The notes: generated by a model not told the origin, from the sequence alone. Shown: positions 46,242-55,782, counted from the stretch's first letter. The stretch: 64,000 nucleotides of DNA from Chitinophaga sancti (GCF_034087045.1 NZ_CP139247.1:806001-870000); one strand, 5' to 3'. Translations and numbers: made by a program.

Positions 46242-49200
46242 TTATGACCTTGCATCTTCCATATTTTTCAGGAAATTATACAGATCATTCATGTTAGTAA
46301 TTTTAGTTGCTACTAACATAAAGTTCGTACCTAACTGTTTCAGCTTCGCATTGTTCACCCTTGTCTGTACATAGTTCAATATATGATCAAATGTAGGCGA
46401 TGTAAAGTAAGGCGAATCCGGGTTGTTGATAAAGTAACAACGTAATGTCTCATTCTTCATCATCATCTTCTCAAAACCTAACTTAATCGCCATCCACCGA
46501 CAACGCACCAGGCATAATAGTTCCAATACCGGTTCAGGCAATGGACCGAATCTATCTTTCAGTTCTTCTTCAAATGCAACCAGCTTACTTTCCAGCGTGA
46601 TATTATCCAGTTCCTGGTACAGGTTCAAACGCTCCTGTATGCTTTCTACATAACTATCAGGAATGAGTATTTCAAGATCTGTATCGATGGTACAATCGCT
46701 TACATAATCTTTCTTCTCTTCCAGCTGTTCTTTAAAGAGATCTTTGAATTCATTTTGTTTCAGTTCGCGGATCGCTTCGTCCAGGATCTTCTGGTACATA
46801 TCAAATCCGATATCTGACATGAAACCACTCTGCTCACCACCTAACAGGTTACCGGCACCACGTATATCAAGGTCGCGCATCGCAATCTGGAAACCGCTAC
46901 CGAGTTCACTATGCTGCTCCAGCGTTTGCAAGCGCTTACGGCTGTCAGCAGGCAATGTACTCATGGGTGGCGCCAGCAGGTAACAGAATGCCTTCTTGTT
47001 ACTACGCCCAACACGACCACGTAACTGGTGCAGGTCACTTAATCCAAAGTGATGTGCATTGTTGATGATGATGGTATTTGCATTTGGAATATCCACACCG
47101 CTCTCCACGATGTTGGTACATACCAGTACATCGTACTTACGATCGATGAAATCAAGGATCACTTCTTCCAGCTGATGACCTTCCATCTGCCCGTGCGCAG
47201 TAGCGACAGACAAGTCAGGACATAAGCCTTTAATGAGACTGCTGATCTCGCCTAAACCTTTCACACGGTTGTATACAAAGTAAACCTGTCCTCCTCTTTC
47301 CGTTTCGTAATAGATAGCATCGCGGATCATGTCATGATCGAATACGTGTACCTCTGTTTCAATCGGCTGCCTGTTAGGTGGCGGCGTATTGATGACAGAA
47401 AGGTCTCTCGCACCCATCAGTGAGAACTGTAATGTTCTCGGAATAGGCGTAGCCGTTAGTGTCAGTGTATCTACATTCAACTTGATGTGTTTCAGCTTTT
47501 CTTTTGCTGCCACACCAAATTTCTGTTCCTCATCGACGATCAGCACACCGAGGTCTTTGAACTTCACATCCTTGCTCAGTAAGGCATGCGTACCAACGAT
47601 GATATCAATCTTTCCTTCAGCGAGTCGCTGTAGTGTTTCTTTCTTTTCTTTTGCAGATTTAAAGCGATTCAGATAATCTACTGTACATGGAAAATCTTTC
47701 AGTCGGTCTGCAAATGTTTTGAAGTGCTGGAAAGCGAGGATGGTAGTAGGTACGAGTATTGCAGCCTGCTTACCATCTACGATGGATTTGAATGCTGCAC
47801 GCACTGCTACTTCTGTCTTACCAAAACCAACGTCGCCACATACCAGTCTGTCCATTGGTGCAGGCGATTCCATATCTCTCTTTACATCGGCAGTGGCCTT
47901 GCTCTGGTCAGGGGTATCTTCATAGATGAAAGAAGCTTCCAGCTCAGTTTGCAGATATGTATCCGGTGCATGCTGGAATCCTTGCTGGGCCTTGCGTGCC
48001 GCGTATAGCCTGATCAGGTCTTTAGCGATATCCTTAACCTGTGTTTTCGCTTTTTCTTTCAGCTTATCCCATGCATCACTACCCAGTTTGTTGACTTTGG
48101 GTTCCTGGCCTTCCTTGCCGGTGAACTTACTGATCTTGTGCAGGGAGTTGATGTTCACATACAGGAGGTCATTGTTCTTGTAAATGATACGAATGGCTTC
48201 CTGCATTTTACCCCCTACTTCTATCTTCTGTAAACCACTATACATACCTACACCATGGTCGATATGCGTTACGAAGTCGCCCGACTGCAATTCGCGCAGG
48301 GTCTTCATGGTAAGCGCCTTATTCTTGTTGTACGCCTGCTTTACCTTGTACTTGTGGTAACGCTGGAAGATCTGGTGATCTGTATAGCACACGAGTTTCA
48401 ATGAATGATCAATGAAGCCATGGCTTACCGGCACCGGTATCGGGAAGAAAGTGAAGGTCGCTTTCAGGTCTTCGAATATGCTGCGCAACCTTTCCAGCTG
48501 GCGGGCATTTTCGGCGAAGATGAAGAGGTTGTATTTATTTTTATTGTGGGTTTCCAGGTCTTTAATCAGCATTTCAAACTGACGGTTAAAGACTGGCTGC
48601 TCCTGTGTTTCGAAGTTCAGTGGGGTAAAGTTACGGTTCGTTTCTTCCCACCACAATTTAGAACCAAAGACGATGCAGTGCCTTTGCAGGATCTGCTGCA
48701 TGAGGAGATGAGCCTTTACAAAATCTGTCTCCTTCAGTTCCATCTTCTCATCTTCATCAATCCTCACCTGTTGGCCGGATTGTAAGAAAGCATCCAGCTT
48801 CTCTTCCAACTGCAAAATTACATCCTGCACATAACCCGGGTCTTTCATCCAGACTACGGTATTGGCAGGCAGGAATTCCAGCAGGGAGGTTTTCTGATGG
48901 TCCAGGTTATGGGTATCCATATTGGCGATCAGGGTTACCTGGGTGAGTTTGCGCTCACTGAGCTGGGTTTCCGGATCGAAGATGCGGATAGAGTCGATAT
49001 CTTCTCCGAACAACTCTATGCGGTAAGGTTTTTCATTACCAAAAGAGTAGATGTCAAGAATACCCCCACGGAGGGCATACTGCCCCGGTTCGTATACGAA
49101 GTCAGTGAAGCTGAAGCCCCAGCTGACGAGTTTTTCCAGCAGATCGTCCACCTTGAGCACATCGCCTACCTTCAACTGGACCATGTTGGTATTGAAGGCC

Positions 49201-49616
49201 ATGGAGGCGGCTACCTTTTCCCATAGGGCTTCGGGGTAGGTGACGAGGATCTTTTTGTGGATGCTATCGCCGGAGAACTTCATGAGGGCTTCGGTACGCA
49301 GCATGCTATGGCTGCTGTTCAGATCGCTGAACTGACCTACTTTTTTGAATGAATCCGGGAAGTAGAAAATATCGAGGGCCTGACTGAGTTGCTCCAGATC
49401 ATTATGAAAATAGGCAGCCTCCTCTTTATCATTTAAAATGAACAGGTGGTTAACTGAAGACGCCAGTTCCCACGCGCCTGCCGCGATAAATGTGGGGGTG
49501 CTACCGGTTAATCCTGTAAGTTGAAAATACTGAGGATGGGACAAATGTATCCCTTTCACCAGCTGTTGCAGGCGGGTGTCGCGCTGGTATAATTGTAATA
49601 CAGCCTGAATATTCAT
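46242..49616 (-). CDS. mfd: Transcription-repair coupling factor
   Basis: The 1124-residue DNA translocase removes stalled RNA polymerase and recruits UvrA. The order is complete: a UvrB-like N-terminal part (about 1-380), the RNA-polymerase-interacting domain (GDFVTHIDHGVGMYSGLQKIEVGG near 450), and the RecG-like motor with Walker A GDVGFGKTEVAVRAAFK, DEEQKFGV, TATPIPRTL and QLRGRVGRSNKKAFCYLL, then the C-terminal TRCF domain. Start MNIQAVLQLYQRD at 49616. It is divergent from the FNR-like gene with about 100 bp between them. Confidence 0.97.
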   Translation of the reverse strand: MNIQAVLQLYQRDTRLQQLVKGIHLSHPQYFQLTGLTGSTPTFIAAGAWELASSVNHLFILNDKEEAAYFHNDLEQLSQALDIFYFPDSFKKVGQFSDLNSSHSMLRTEALMKFSGDSIHKKILVTYPEALWEKVAASMAFNTNMVQLKVGDVLKVDDLLEKLVSWGFSFTDFVYEPGQYALRGGILDIYSFGNEKPYRIELFGEDIDSIRIFDPETQLSERKLTQVTLIANMDTHNLDHQKTSLLEFLPANTVVWMKDPGYVQDVILQLEEKLDAFLQSGQQVRIDEDEKMELKETDFVKAHLLMQQILQRHCIVFGSKLWWEETNRNFTPLNFETQEQPVFNRQFEMLIKDLETHNKNKYNLFIFAENARQLERLRSIFEDLKATFTFFPIPVPVSHGFIDHSLKLVCYTDHQIFQRYHKYKVKQAYNKNKALTMKTLRELQSGDFVTHIDHGVGMYSGLQKIEVGGKMQEAIRIIYKNNDLLYVNINSLHKISKFTGKEGQEPKVNKLGSDAWDKLKEKAKTQVKDIAKDLIRLYAARKAQQGFQHAPDTYLQTELEASFIYEDTPDQSKATADVKRDMESPAPMDRLVCGDVGFGKTEVAVRAAFKSIVDGKQAAILVPTTILAFQHFKTFADRLKDFPCTVDYLNRFKSAKEKKETLQRLAEGKIDIIVGTHALLSKDVKFKDLGVLIVDEEQKFGVAAKEKLKHIKLNVDTLTLTATPIPRTLQFSLMGARDLSVINTPPPNRQPIETEVHVFDHDMIRDAIYYETERGGQVYFVYNRVKGLGEISSLIKGLCPDLSVATAHGQMEGHQLEEVILDFIDRKYDVLVCTNIVESGVDIPNANTIIINNAHHFGLSDLHQLRGRVGRSNKKAFCYLLAPPMSTLPADSRKRLQTLEQHSELGSGFQIAMRDLDIRGAGNLLGGEQSGFMSDIGFDMYQKILDEAIRELKQNEFKDLFKEQLEEKKDYVSDCTIDTDLEILIPDSYVESIQERLNLYQELDNITLESKLVAFEEELKDRFGPLPEPVLELLCLVRCRWMAIKLGFEKMMMKNETLRCYFINNPDSPYFTSPTFDHILNYVQTRVNNAKLKQLGTNFMLVATKITNMNDLYNFLKNMEDARS

Positions 49617-49719
49617 GAGGGAAGCAAAGTTACGAATTATTGGTCATTCTTTGATCTGATGAAAACGGTCGCTGGTTCAGTAAAAATTCGCGATATTTAA
49701 GTAATAAATTCCACTTAAT

Positions 49720-50445
49720 ATGCTGGACCACTGGTATACAGGTTATGTGACCCGCATTGTGCAGGAGACACATAACACGAGACGGTTCTGGATACAGATA
49801 AGGGAGCTGGAAAGATTTGATTTTAAACCCGGACAATTTGTAACCCTGGACTTACCTATTCATGAAGAGAGAAAAAAGCGATGGAGGAGTTATTCTATTG
49901 CATCGGCGCCGGATGGGTCGAATGAGTTTGAGTTGGTGATTGTGTTGCTGGAAGGAGGGGCCGGAACGACTTATCTTTTTAATGAGGTAAAGGTGGGGAG
50001 TGAGTTTCCTGTGAGAGGGCCGCTGGGGGCGTTTACGCTACCGAAGACGCTGGACAGGCAGTTGTATTTGATTTGTACGGGAACGGGGGTGGCGCCGTTC
50101 AGGGCGATGGCGCATCATATACATACGCATCAGATACCGCATCAGATGATACATTTGATTTTTGGGTGCAGGAAGGAGTGTGATTTGTTGTATGCGAAGG
50201 AATTGTGGCAGTTGGAGGCGGAGTTGGAGGGATTTAGGTATTCGCCGACGTTGTCAAGGTGTGAGGATGGGTGGACGGGGAAGAAGGGGTATGTGCATTT
50301 GATTTACGAGGAGTTGTTGGCGCTAAATAAGGAGCCGGCGTATTTCTTTTTGTGTGGGTGGAAGAATATGATTGATGAGGCGAAGGGGAAGATATTGGGG
50401 ATGGGGTATGATAGGCATGATATACATCTGGAGTTGTATGGATAG
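49720..50445 (+). CDS. Ferredoxin-NADP reductase-like FAD oxidoreductase
   Basis: A 241-residue two-domain flavoprotein. The FAD barrel (1-105) has RRFWIQI, KPGQFVTLDLP and the flavin-binding WRSYSIASAPDG; the NAD(P)H domain (about 108-241) has LICTGTGVAPFRAM, LIFGCRKECDLLY and FFLCGWKNMIDEAKGKI. The acceptor is probably a ferredoxin or flavodoxin; no iron-sulphur domain is attached. Monocistronic. The composition changes along the gene: from about 49930 on, the coding strand becomes very G-rich and uses GGG, TTG, GTG and GCG codons heavily, unlike its first 200 bases. Confidence 0.9.
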   Translation: MLDHWYTGYVTRIVQETHNTRRFWIQIRELERFDFKPGQFVTLDLPIHEERKKRWRSYSIASAPDGSNEFELVIVLLEGGAGTTYLFNEVKVGSEFPVRGPLGAFTLPKTLDRQLYLICTGTGVAPFRAMAHHIHTHQIPHQMIHLIFGCRKECDLLYAKELWQLEAELEGFRYSPTLSRCEDGWTGKKGYVHLIYEELLALNKEPAYFFLCGWKNMIDEAKGKILGMGYDRHDIHLELYG

Positions 50446-50460
50446 AAAATAAAGTAAAAA

Positions 50461-50501
50461 GCGAAAAAAGGCAGGGACCGAAAGTCCCTGCCTTTTTTCG
50501 C
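50461..50501. terminator. Bidirectional terminator
   Basis: Perfect 18-bp inverted repeat (50461-50478 with 50484-50501), loop CGAAA, with an A run in the left arm and T run in the right arm. It serves the FNR-like gene and glyS. Confidence 0.9.
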
Positions 50502-50504
50502 ATA

Positions 50505-50550
50505 GCGGGAGTTTGTGATCCGGGCGTACGCCCGGATCACAAACTCCCGC
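50505..50550. repeat. 46-bp perfect palindrome without a spacer
   Basis: Arms 50505-50527 and 50528-50550 are exact reverse complements with no loop bases. It sits directly beside the bidirectional terminator and 9 bp beyond the glyS stop codon. As RNA it would form a long hairpin. Confidence 0.9.
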
Positions 50551-50558
50551 CAATATTG

Positions 50559-51989
50559 TTATTCGTTGATTTTGTTCAGGACGAGTTCTTTTACTTTATC
50601 CAGTGGGATTCTTTCCTGTTCCATGGAGTCGCGGTAGCGGATGGTAACGGTGTTGTCTTCCTTGGTCTGGTGGTCGATGGTTACACAGAATGGTGTACCG
50701 ATCGCATCCTGACGGCGGTAACGCTTACCGATCGCATCTTTCTCTTCGTAGAAACAATAGAAATGTGGTTTACATGCATCCATCAGTTCTTTTGCTATTT
50801 CTGGTAAACCGTCTTTTTTAGTGAGCGGGAAGATCGCAAGTTTCGTTGGTGCCAGTTTAGCAGGGAAGCGCAGTACTACGCGGCTATCTTCTTTACCATC
50901 TTTGGACAGGTCTTCTTCTTCGTAAGCATTACATACGGTGAGGAGGAACATACGGTCCAGACCAATAGAGGTCTCGATTACGTATGGTACGTAGTTCTGA
51001 TTGATTTCAGTATCAAAGTACTGAATCTTCTTCCTGCTAAATTCCTGATGGCTCTTCAGATCAAAGTCTGTACGGGAGTGGATACCTTCTACTTCTTTGA
51101 AACCAATGGGGAATTCAAATTCAATATCCACAGCAGCATCAGCATAGTGTGCCAGCTTTACGTGGTCATGGAATCTGTATTTGGAAGGATCGATACCCAG
51201 ACTCAGGTGCCACTTCATACGCTCTTCTTTCCAGTAAGCATACCATTCTTTCTGGCTACCAGGGCGGATAAAAAACTGCATTTCCATCTGCTCAAATTCG
51301 CGCATACGGAAGATGAACTGACGGGCTACGATTTCGTTACGGAAAGCCTTACCTACCTGAGCAATACCGAAAGGTATTTTCATACGACCCGTTTTCTGCA
51401 CGTTCAGGAAGTTCACGAAGATACCCTGAGCAGTTTCAGGACGGAGGTAAATTTCACTAGCCTCGTCGGTTACGCTACCTAACTGGGTAGAGAACATCAG
51501 GTTGAACTGACGTACATCTGTCCAGTTAACGGTACCGCTGACGCTACATTTTATTTTGTTGTCTTCGATCAGTTTCTTCAGACCATCAAAATCATTTTCT
51601 TTCAGCAGCAGATCCATTTTTCCCAGCAGGGCTTCACCTTCTTCTTTTGGAAGAGTATCTACATGGGCTTCGATCAGGTGATCTACTCTATAACGTTTCT
51701 TGCTGTCTTTGTTGTCGATCATTGGGTCGCTGAAATTATCAACGTGCCCTGACGCCTTCCAGGTAGTCGGATGCATAAAAATAGCCGCATCGATCCCCAC
51801 GATGTTTTCATGCATCTGGGTCATGCTTTTCCACCAATAGTCGCGGATATTCTTCTTTAACTGGGCTCCATACTGGCCATAGTCGTATACCGCACTTAAG
51901 CCGTCATATATCTCACTGGACTGGAAAACGAAGCCATATTCTTTACAATGCGAAATAATCGCCTGGAATTTGTTCTGATCTGTTGCCAT
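50559..51989 (-). CDS. glyS: Glycyl-tRNA synthetase, dimeric class II type
   Basis: A 476-residue class II synthetase of the single-chain (GRS1-like, homodimeric) type, not the bacterial two-subunit form. Visible: the N-terminal AIISHCKEYGFVFQSSEIYDGLSAVYDYGQYG; motif 2 FNLMFSTQLG, YLRPETAQGIFVNF and FRNEIVARQFIFRMREFEQMEMQFF; motif 3 ETSIGLDRMFL; and the anticodon-binding domain at the end (APTKLAIFPLTKKDG ...). It appears to be the last gene of a minus-strand run with YihY and MazG upstream, with 37 bp between it and YihY. Confidence 0.96.
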   Translation of the reverse strand: MATDQNKFQAIISHCKEYGFVFQSSEIYDGLSAVYDYGQYGAQLKKNIRDYWWKSMTQMHENIVGIDAAIFMHPTTWKASGHVDNFSDPMIDNKDSKKRYRVDHLIEAHVDTLPKEEGEALLGKMDLLLKENDFDGLKKLIEDNKIKCSVSGTVNWTDVRQFNLMFSTQLGSVTDEASEIYLRPETAQGIFVNFLNVQKTGRMKIPFGIAQVGKAFRNEIVARQFIFRMREFEQMEMQFFIRPGSQKEWYAYWKEERMKWHLSLGIDPSKYRFHDHVKLAHYADAAVDIEFEFPIGFKEVEGIHSRTDFDLKSHQEFSRKKIQYFDTEINQNYVPYVIETSIGLDRMFLLTVCNAYEEEDLSKDGKEDSRVVLRFPAKLAPTKLAIFPLTKKDGLPEIAKELMDACKPHFYCFYEEKDAIGKRYRRQDAIGTPFCVTIDHQTKEDNTVTIRYRDSMEQERIPLDKVKELVLNKINE

Positions 51990-52026
51990 AATGGCGCAAA
52001 TATATATAACTTTTTTGTGCCCGCTC

Positions 52027-52977
52027 TTATGGGGTAGGGGGCTTTTTTTCGGCAGCTTCCAGATTGGTTTCCAGTTCTACAGGTACCTCCTTTACATAGA
52101 CTGCATACTCATTGGGCCTGATCTGCTCCCCATGGTATTGTACATACACCTGTGTAAACTCAGCCCCAAAGTAGAGGATGATGGCAGAGTAGTATACCCA
52201 GAGCAGGATGATCACTATACTTCCGGCCGCACCGTAAGCAGTGCCGACCTTGCTGGCGCCGAGGTAAAAGCCGATGCCAAATTTGCCTACCATGAAGAGG
52301 ACGGAGGTGGTCATAGCCCCTACGATGACATGTTTCCATTTTATTTTGGCGTCTGGAAGCACTTTGAAAATGATGGCGAACAACAGGGAAATGACGCCAA
52401 AAGTAAGGCACAGGTTGATCACATACACCAATACCATGGTCACTTCGGGAAGTAAACGGGCCAGTTGTTTGCTAAATAACTCGATCAGGCCGTTCAGCGC
52501 CAGGGATACCAGGAGGATAAATCCTAAGGAGATCACCATAGAGAAGGAGAGTAGGCGGTTGATGAGTATTTTGAGTATACCGTTTTTAGGTTTGGCTTTT
52601 AGCTGCCAGATAAAATTGATAGAATCCTGGATTTCGCCGAATACACCGGTAGCGCCAAAGATCAGGGTCACGATACCCACTACGGTGGCCCAGGTAGAAT
52701 CACCGGAAAGAGCGGCGTTTTTGATCATCTGCTGGATCTGAAGGGCGGCGTCGTTACCGACAAAGGAGTTGATTTGTCCGTAGATGCTGCCTTCGATAGC
52801 CTCCTTGCCCAGGAATACTTCGCATAGTGTGATGATCACTATGAGCATGGGGGCGATGGAGAAGATCGTGTAGTAAGATAAAGCGGCACTGAGTTTAAGT
52901 ACCTTGTCGTCCATAAAATCGCTGAAAGTTTGCTTCAGGATTTGCCAGTATTTCTTAAAAAATCCGGGTTTCTGCAT
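52027..52977 (-). CDS. YihY/BrkB-family membrane protein
   Basis: A 316-residue inner-membrane protein with six hydrophobic helices and the family pattern: LKLSAALSYYTIFSIAPMLIVIITL near residue 30, GATGVFGEIQDSINFIWQ, then LLPDAKIKWKHVIVGAMTTSVLF and the end region YGAAGSIVIILLWVYYSAIILYFGAEFTQVY. The family (previously misannotated as RNase BN) has no established function. It lies between mazG (26 bp) and glyS (37 bp) on the same strand, probably one transcript. The C-terminal tail is short and Pro/Lys-rich. Confidence 0.93.
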   Translation of the reverse strand: MQKPGFFKKYWQILKQTFSDFMDDKVLKLSAALSYYTIFSIAPMLIVIITLCEVFLGKEAIEGSIYGQINSFVGNDAALQIQQMIKNAALSGDSTWATVVGIVTLIFGATGVFGEIQDSINFIWQLKAKPKNGILKILINRLLSFSMVISLGFILLVSLALNGLIELFSKQLARLLPEVTMVLVYVINLCLTFGVISLLFAIIFKVLPDAKIKWKHVIVGAMTTSVLFMVGKFGIGFYLGASKVGTAYGAAGSIVIILLWVYYSAIILYFGAEFTQVYVQYHGEQIRPNEYAVYVKEVPVELETNLEAAEKKPPTP

Positions 52978-53002
52978 ATAGTTGATTTAACAAAAAACCT
53001 GC

Positions 53003-53329
53003 CTAGTGTAATTTTTCATTTTCCCTGTGCCTGTTGGCATCGCGGATGTTCTTTTTCTCGAAGTTCTTTGTGAGTGCATCGGTCATGTCGATGCCGGTTT
53101 GGTTAGCGATGGTGAGGAGTACCCACATGACGTCGGCCAGCTCATCGGCGAGGTCTTTTTGAAGGTCGGAGGGTTTGGAGGATTGGTCTCCATATTTGCG
53201 GGCCATGATACGGGCTACTTCGCCGACTTCTTCAGTGAGGATAGCCATGTTGGTAAGTTCACTGAAATAACGAACGCCTACTGTTTTGATCCAGTGGTCG
53301 ATCTGGTCCTGCGCTTCTTTGATAGTCAT
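53003..53329 (-). CDS. MazG-like nucleotide pyrophosphohydrolase
   Basis: A 108-residue all-alpha NTP pyrophosphatase. The metal-binding acidic motif is complete: LTEEVGEVARI near residue 30 and LADELADVMWVLL near 63 (ExxE...ExxD). Such small MazG proteins clear non-canonical nucleotides. The start MTIKEAQDQIDHW at 53329 is normal. Upstream, a bidirectional terminator separates it from dtd, so it probably begins the yihY-glyS transcript. Confidence 0.92.
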   Translation of the reverse strand: MTIKEAQDQIDHWIKTVGVRYFSELTNMAILTEEVGEVARIMARKYGDQSSKPSDLQKDLADELADVMWVLLTIANQTGIDMTDALTKNFEKKNIRDANRHRENEKLH

Positions 53330-53376
53330 GCTTTGGAGGCTGGTGTTTGAATTTATAATTGAAAATTAAAATTGCG

Positions 53377-53413
53377 AAAAAATTGCTGACTCCTTCGGAG
53401 TCAGCAATTTTTT
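53377..53413. terminator. Bidirectional terminator after dtd
   Basis: Perfect 17-bp inverted repeat (53377-53393 with 53397-53413), loop TTC, beginning with six A and ending with six T. A short second hairpin (GGCC TGC GGCC, about 53427-53437) follows. Confidence 0.9.
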
Positions 53414-53482
53414 CCCGGGCGGGTGGGCCTGCGGCCGGCTTTTAGGAAAACCAATGCCTGCTGGGCTTACCTTTGATTCCTT

Positions 53483-53935
53483 TTATTCTTTATTTTTTGT
53501 GTCGATCAATATTGTCACGGGTCCATCGTTCAGCAGATCTACTTTCATATCAGCACCGAAAATACCAGTAGCCACTGGCTTCCCGAGATCCTGACTTAAC
53601 TGCTGTATCATCTGCTCATACAATGGTATGGCTATTTCCGGCTTACTGGCGCGGATATATGATGGACGATTCCCTTTTTTTGTCGCTGCGAACAATGTAA
53701 ATTGACTAACTAATAGTATGCCACCATCCACCTCTTTTACCGACAGGTTCATCACGCCCTCCGCATCACCAAACACCCGTAGATTGACGAGTTTATTACT
53801 CAACCATGTAATGTCTTCCGCATTGTCTGCATCTTCTATCCCTAACAGTACCAGCAAGCCTGTCTGTATACTACCCGTAGTCTGGTCGTCCACGGTCACG
53901 GAGGCCCTGGTTACCCGCTGTATAACTGCGCGCAT
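53483..53935 (-). CDS. dtd: D-aminoacyl-tRNA deacylase
   Basis: A 150-residue protein that hydrolyses D-amino acids from tRNA. It starts MRAVIQRVTRASVTVDD, contains the SQFTLFA active-site motif near 77, RPSYIRASKPEIA near 90, and the second motif NDGPVTILIDT at the end: all the usual DTD features at normal length. It lies 15 bp after the polytopic membrane protein gene and ends at a terminator, so the two form an operon. Confidence 0.96.
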   Translation of the reverse strand: MRAVIQRVTRASVTVDDQTTGSIQTGLLVLLGIEDADNAEDITWLSNKLVNLRVFGDAEGVMNLSVKEVDGGILLVSQFTLFAATKKGNRPSYIRASKPEIAIPLYEQMIQQLSQDLGKPVATGIFGADMKVDLLNDGPVTILIDTKNKE

Positions 53936-53950
53936 AATATAATTGTTTAG

Positions 53951-55276
53951 TTACTCCCTGTCTGCAATCTCCATGATATCTTCTGCTTCCAGTTCAGGAT
54001 AGAAAGTCTCAATTAAGAAATAATAATACAGGTATATCAATGCAAGATAAAATATAAAGTAATCATTGAAAGCATATGCGACCGTCAATATATTCAATCC
54101 GATCACGATGTACACAAATGTCTTACCAGCAGAGAGTTTCAGGTAAGCACCTATTTTGAGTAAATATAACAATGCAAGTATACCGATCGCCACCAGCCGC
54201 AGACCTGTAGGCACAAAGAGCATGGTATAAATATTATACCCTGTGATGACGATACCCAATACGATCATTGCAATACGTGCATACCGGCGTTTTGCCTGCA
54301 GGTAGCTCGCTGCATTTTTCATATGTGTCTCTCTTTTTTCAGGTGCTAAAAAACAATAAACGGCTGCTCCAATATTCACTACGGGCAACAAATGCAGCAA
54401 CAACACCCACGGGCTATAATGCCCTATAGTCAAGGATCTGCCAGTAATTACATTGCGTAGCATAATAGCCCCAACATATAAAAAGAAGATTGACGAGATC
54501 ATAAAGAGAATACTCATAGGCGTAGATTCTTGCGGCATCTGTTGTCCTTCAAAAAGCATGCGTACACGGGTACTCAGGTCCCCAATACAACCCATATATG
54601 CAAAGAACAATACCATCCAAATAAAGAGGTATTCCCACCTGTTGTACACCTGTACCTTAGAGGGCAGCCGCTCCATGAAATGACGCAGACGATAACCGTT
54701 TTCTACCAGAAACAGGATGACATAATAACACAGCACTTTCATGTACAGTATGATCAATGCAGAAGACAGGTACACCACCTCTTTCAAAGTTCCGGTGAAA
54801 GGATAATTACTGCTAAAAGGATTGCCTGTCTTTGGCAGTAAATAAAATATAGCGGTCGCCAGCAGACCCGCAGAGAAATTATTCTCTATACCCATTAGGT
54901 GATAATGGGTGGTGATTGCGACAATATAAGCCGCAAACAGGTTCAGGTGACCCAGTGCCCCGGCGGCGGCAGGGTTGCTATCCGGCAAATGGTTCATGAG
55001 CATATGTTGCAGGGAAAAAGCAATGCCCGATACCAATACCATGATAAAAAAGTCCTTCCAGCGGCGGCTCACCACAAATTCCCAGCTTAGCAGAGCTGTG
55101 ATTGTGAGTGTGTTGACTATATAACCCGGTGCATGTGGAACAAAAAGCAGCAGCCATGCAATGACGGCTATAATCCAGCCGGATTTCAGAACGCGGAGTT
55201 GAGCAGGGTTGAAAAATGTCATAGTCAAGGGTTTGGGTTTATGTATCAGTACATTACAGAGCGGACAACGGTTCAT
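53951..55276 (-). CDS. Polytopic membrane protein with a possible N-terminal zinc ribbon
   Basis: A large, very hydrophobic protein of unknown function. About eleven membrane helices can be counted, starting at GWIIAVIAWLLLFVP. ATG 55276 (MNRCPLCNVLIHKPKPLTMTFF, 441 residues) is my choice because of the CxxC motif; ATG 55222 (MTFFNPAQLRV) is an alternative giving 423 residues. The frame stays open further upstream, where two more Cys (KCALFGC) occur without an ATG, so a longer protein from an unusual start is possible. It is upstream of dtd by 15 bp. I do not recognise the family. Confidence 0.7.
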   Translation of the reverse strand: MNRCPLCNVLIHKPKPLTMTFFNPAQLRVLKSGWIIAVIAWLLLFVPHAPGYIVNTLTITALLSWEFVVSRRWKDFFIMVLVSGIAFSLQHMLMNHLPDSNPAAAGALGHLNLFAAYIVAITTHYHLMGIENNFSAGLLATAIFYLLPKTGNPFSSNYPFTGTLKEVVYLSSALIILYMKVLCYYVILFLVENGYRLRHFMERLPSKVQVYNRWEYLFIWMVLFFAYMGCIGDLSTRVRMLFEGQQMPQESTPMSILFMISSIFFLYVGAIMLRNVITGRSLTIGHYSPWVLLLHLLPVVNIGAAVYCFLAPEKRETHMKNAASYLQAKRRYARIAMIVLGIVITGYNIYTMLFVPTGLRLVAIGILALLYLLKIGAYLKLSAGKTFVYIVIGLNILTVAYAFNDYFIFYLALIYLYYYFLIETFYPELEAEDIMEIADRE

Positions 55277-55383
55277 TTCGCGACAGCCAAACAACGCGCA
55301 TTTGCCTGCCCGGTCAATGAATACTCTTAATAATTGTACCTTTATTAAATTACAATAAACAGTTATAAAGAAAAGTTAATTTA

Positions 55384-55782
55384 ATGGACCTCGATCTCAC
55401 GCCCGAGATTACTTTCCGAACTGCACGCAGCGGAGGTAAGGGCGGACAAAATGTGAACAAGGTAGAAACTATGGTAGAGGGGTACTTTGATGTAGCAACA
55501 TCCCAATTGTTAACCCCCGAACAGAAAACCCTTGTATTAGAAAAATTAGCCCACCGCCTGACGAGTGAAGGCCTGCTTCAGGTAAAATCGCAGGAGGAAC
55601 GGACACAGCTGGGCAACAAGCAGCTGGTGATCAAAAAAATGAATGAGCTGGTACAGAAAGCGATGATCCGACCTAAAAAACGCGTCGCTACCAAACCTTC
55701 CAGGGCTGCCAAAGAAAAGCGGTTAAATCTGAAGAAAATACAATCTGACAAAAAACAGCTTCGCCGGAAAGGGCTGGAATAG
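55384..55782 (+). CDS. arfB: Alternative ribosome-rescue factor B (RF-1 domain peptidyl-tRNA hydrolase)
   Basis: A 132-residue protein with the release-factor catalytic domain: RTARSGGKGGQNVNKVETMVE places the GGQ tripeptide at residues 20-22. A basic C-terminal tail (KKRVATKPSRAAKEKRL ... KKQLRRKGLE) fits the tail that enters the empty mRNA channel of stalled ribosomes. It lacks the codon-recognition domains of RF1/RF2, so it is ArfB/YaeJ. The start at 55384 is the only ATG that gives the full domain. It is 25 bp before the flippase gene, on the same strand. Confidence 0.94.
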   Translation: MDLDLTPEITFRTARSGGKGGQNVNKVETMVEGYFDVATSQLLTPEQKTLVLEKLAHRLTSEGLLQVKSQEERTQLGNKQLVIKKMNELVQKAMIRPKKRVATKPSRAAKEKRLNLKKIQSDKKQLRRKGLE

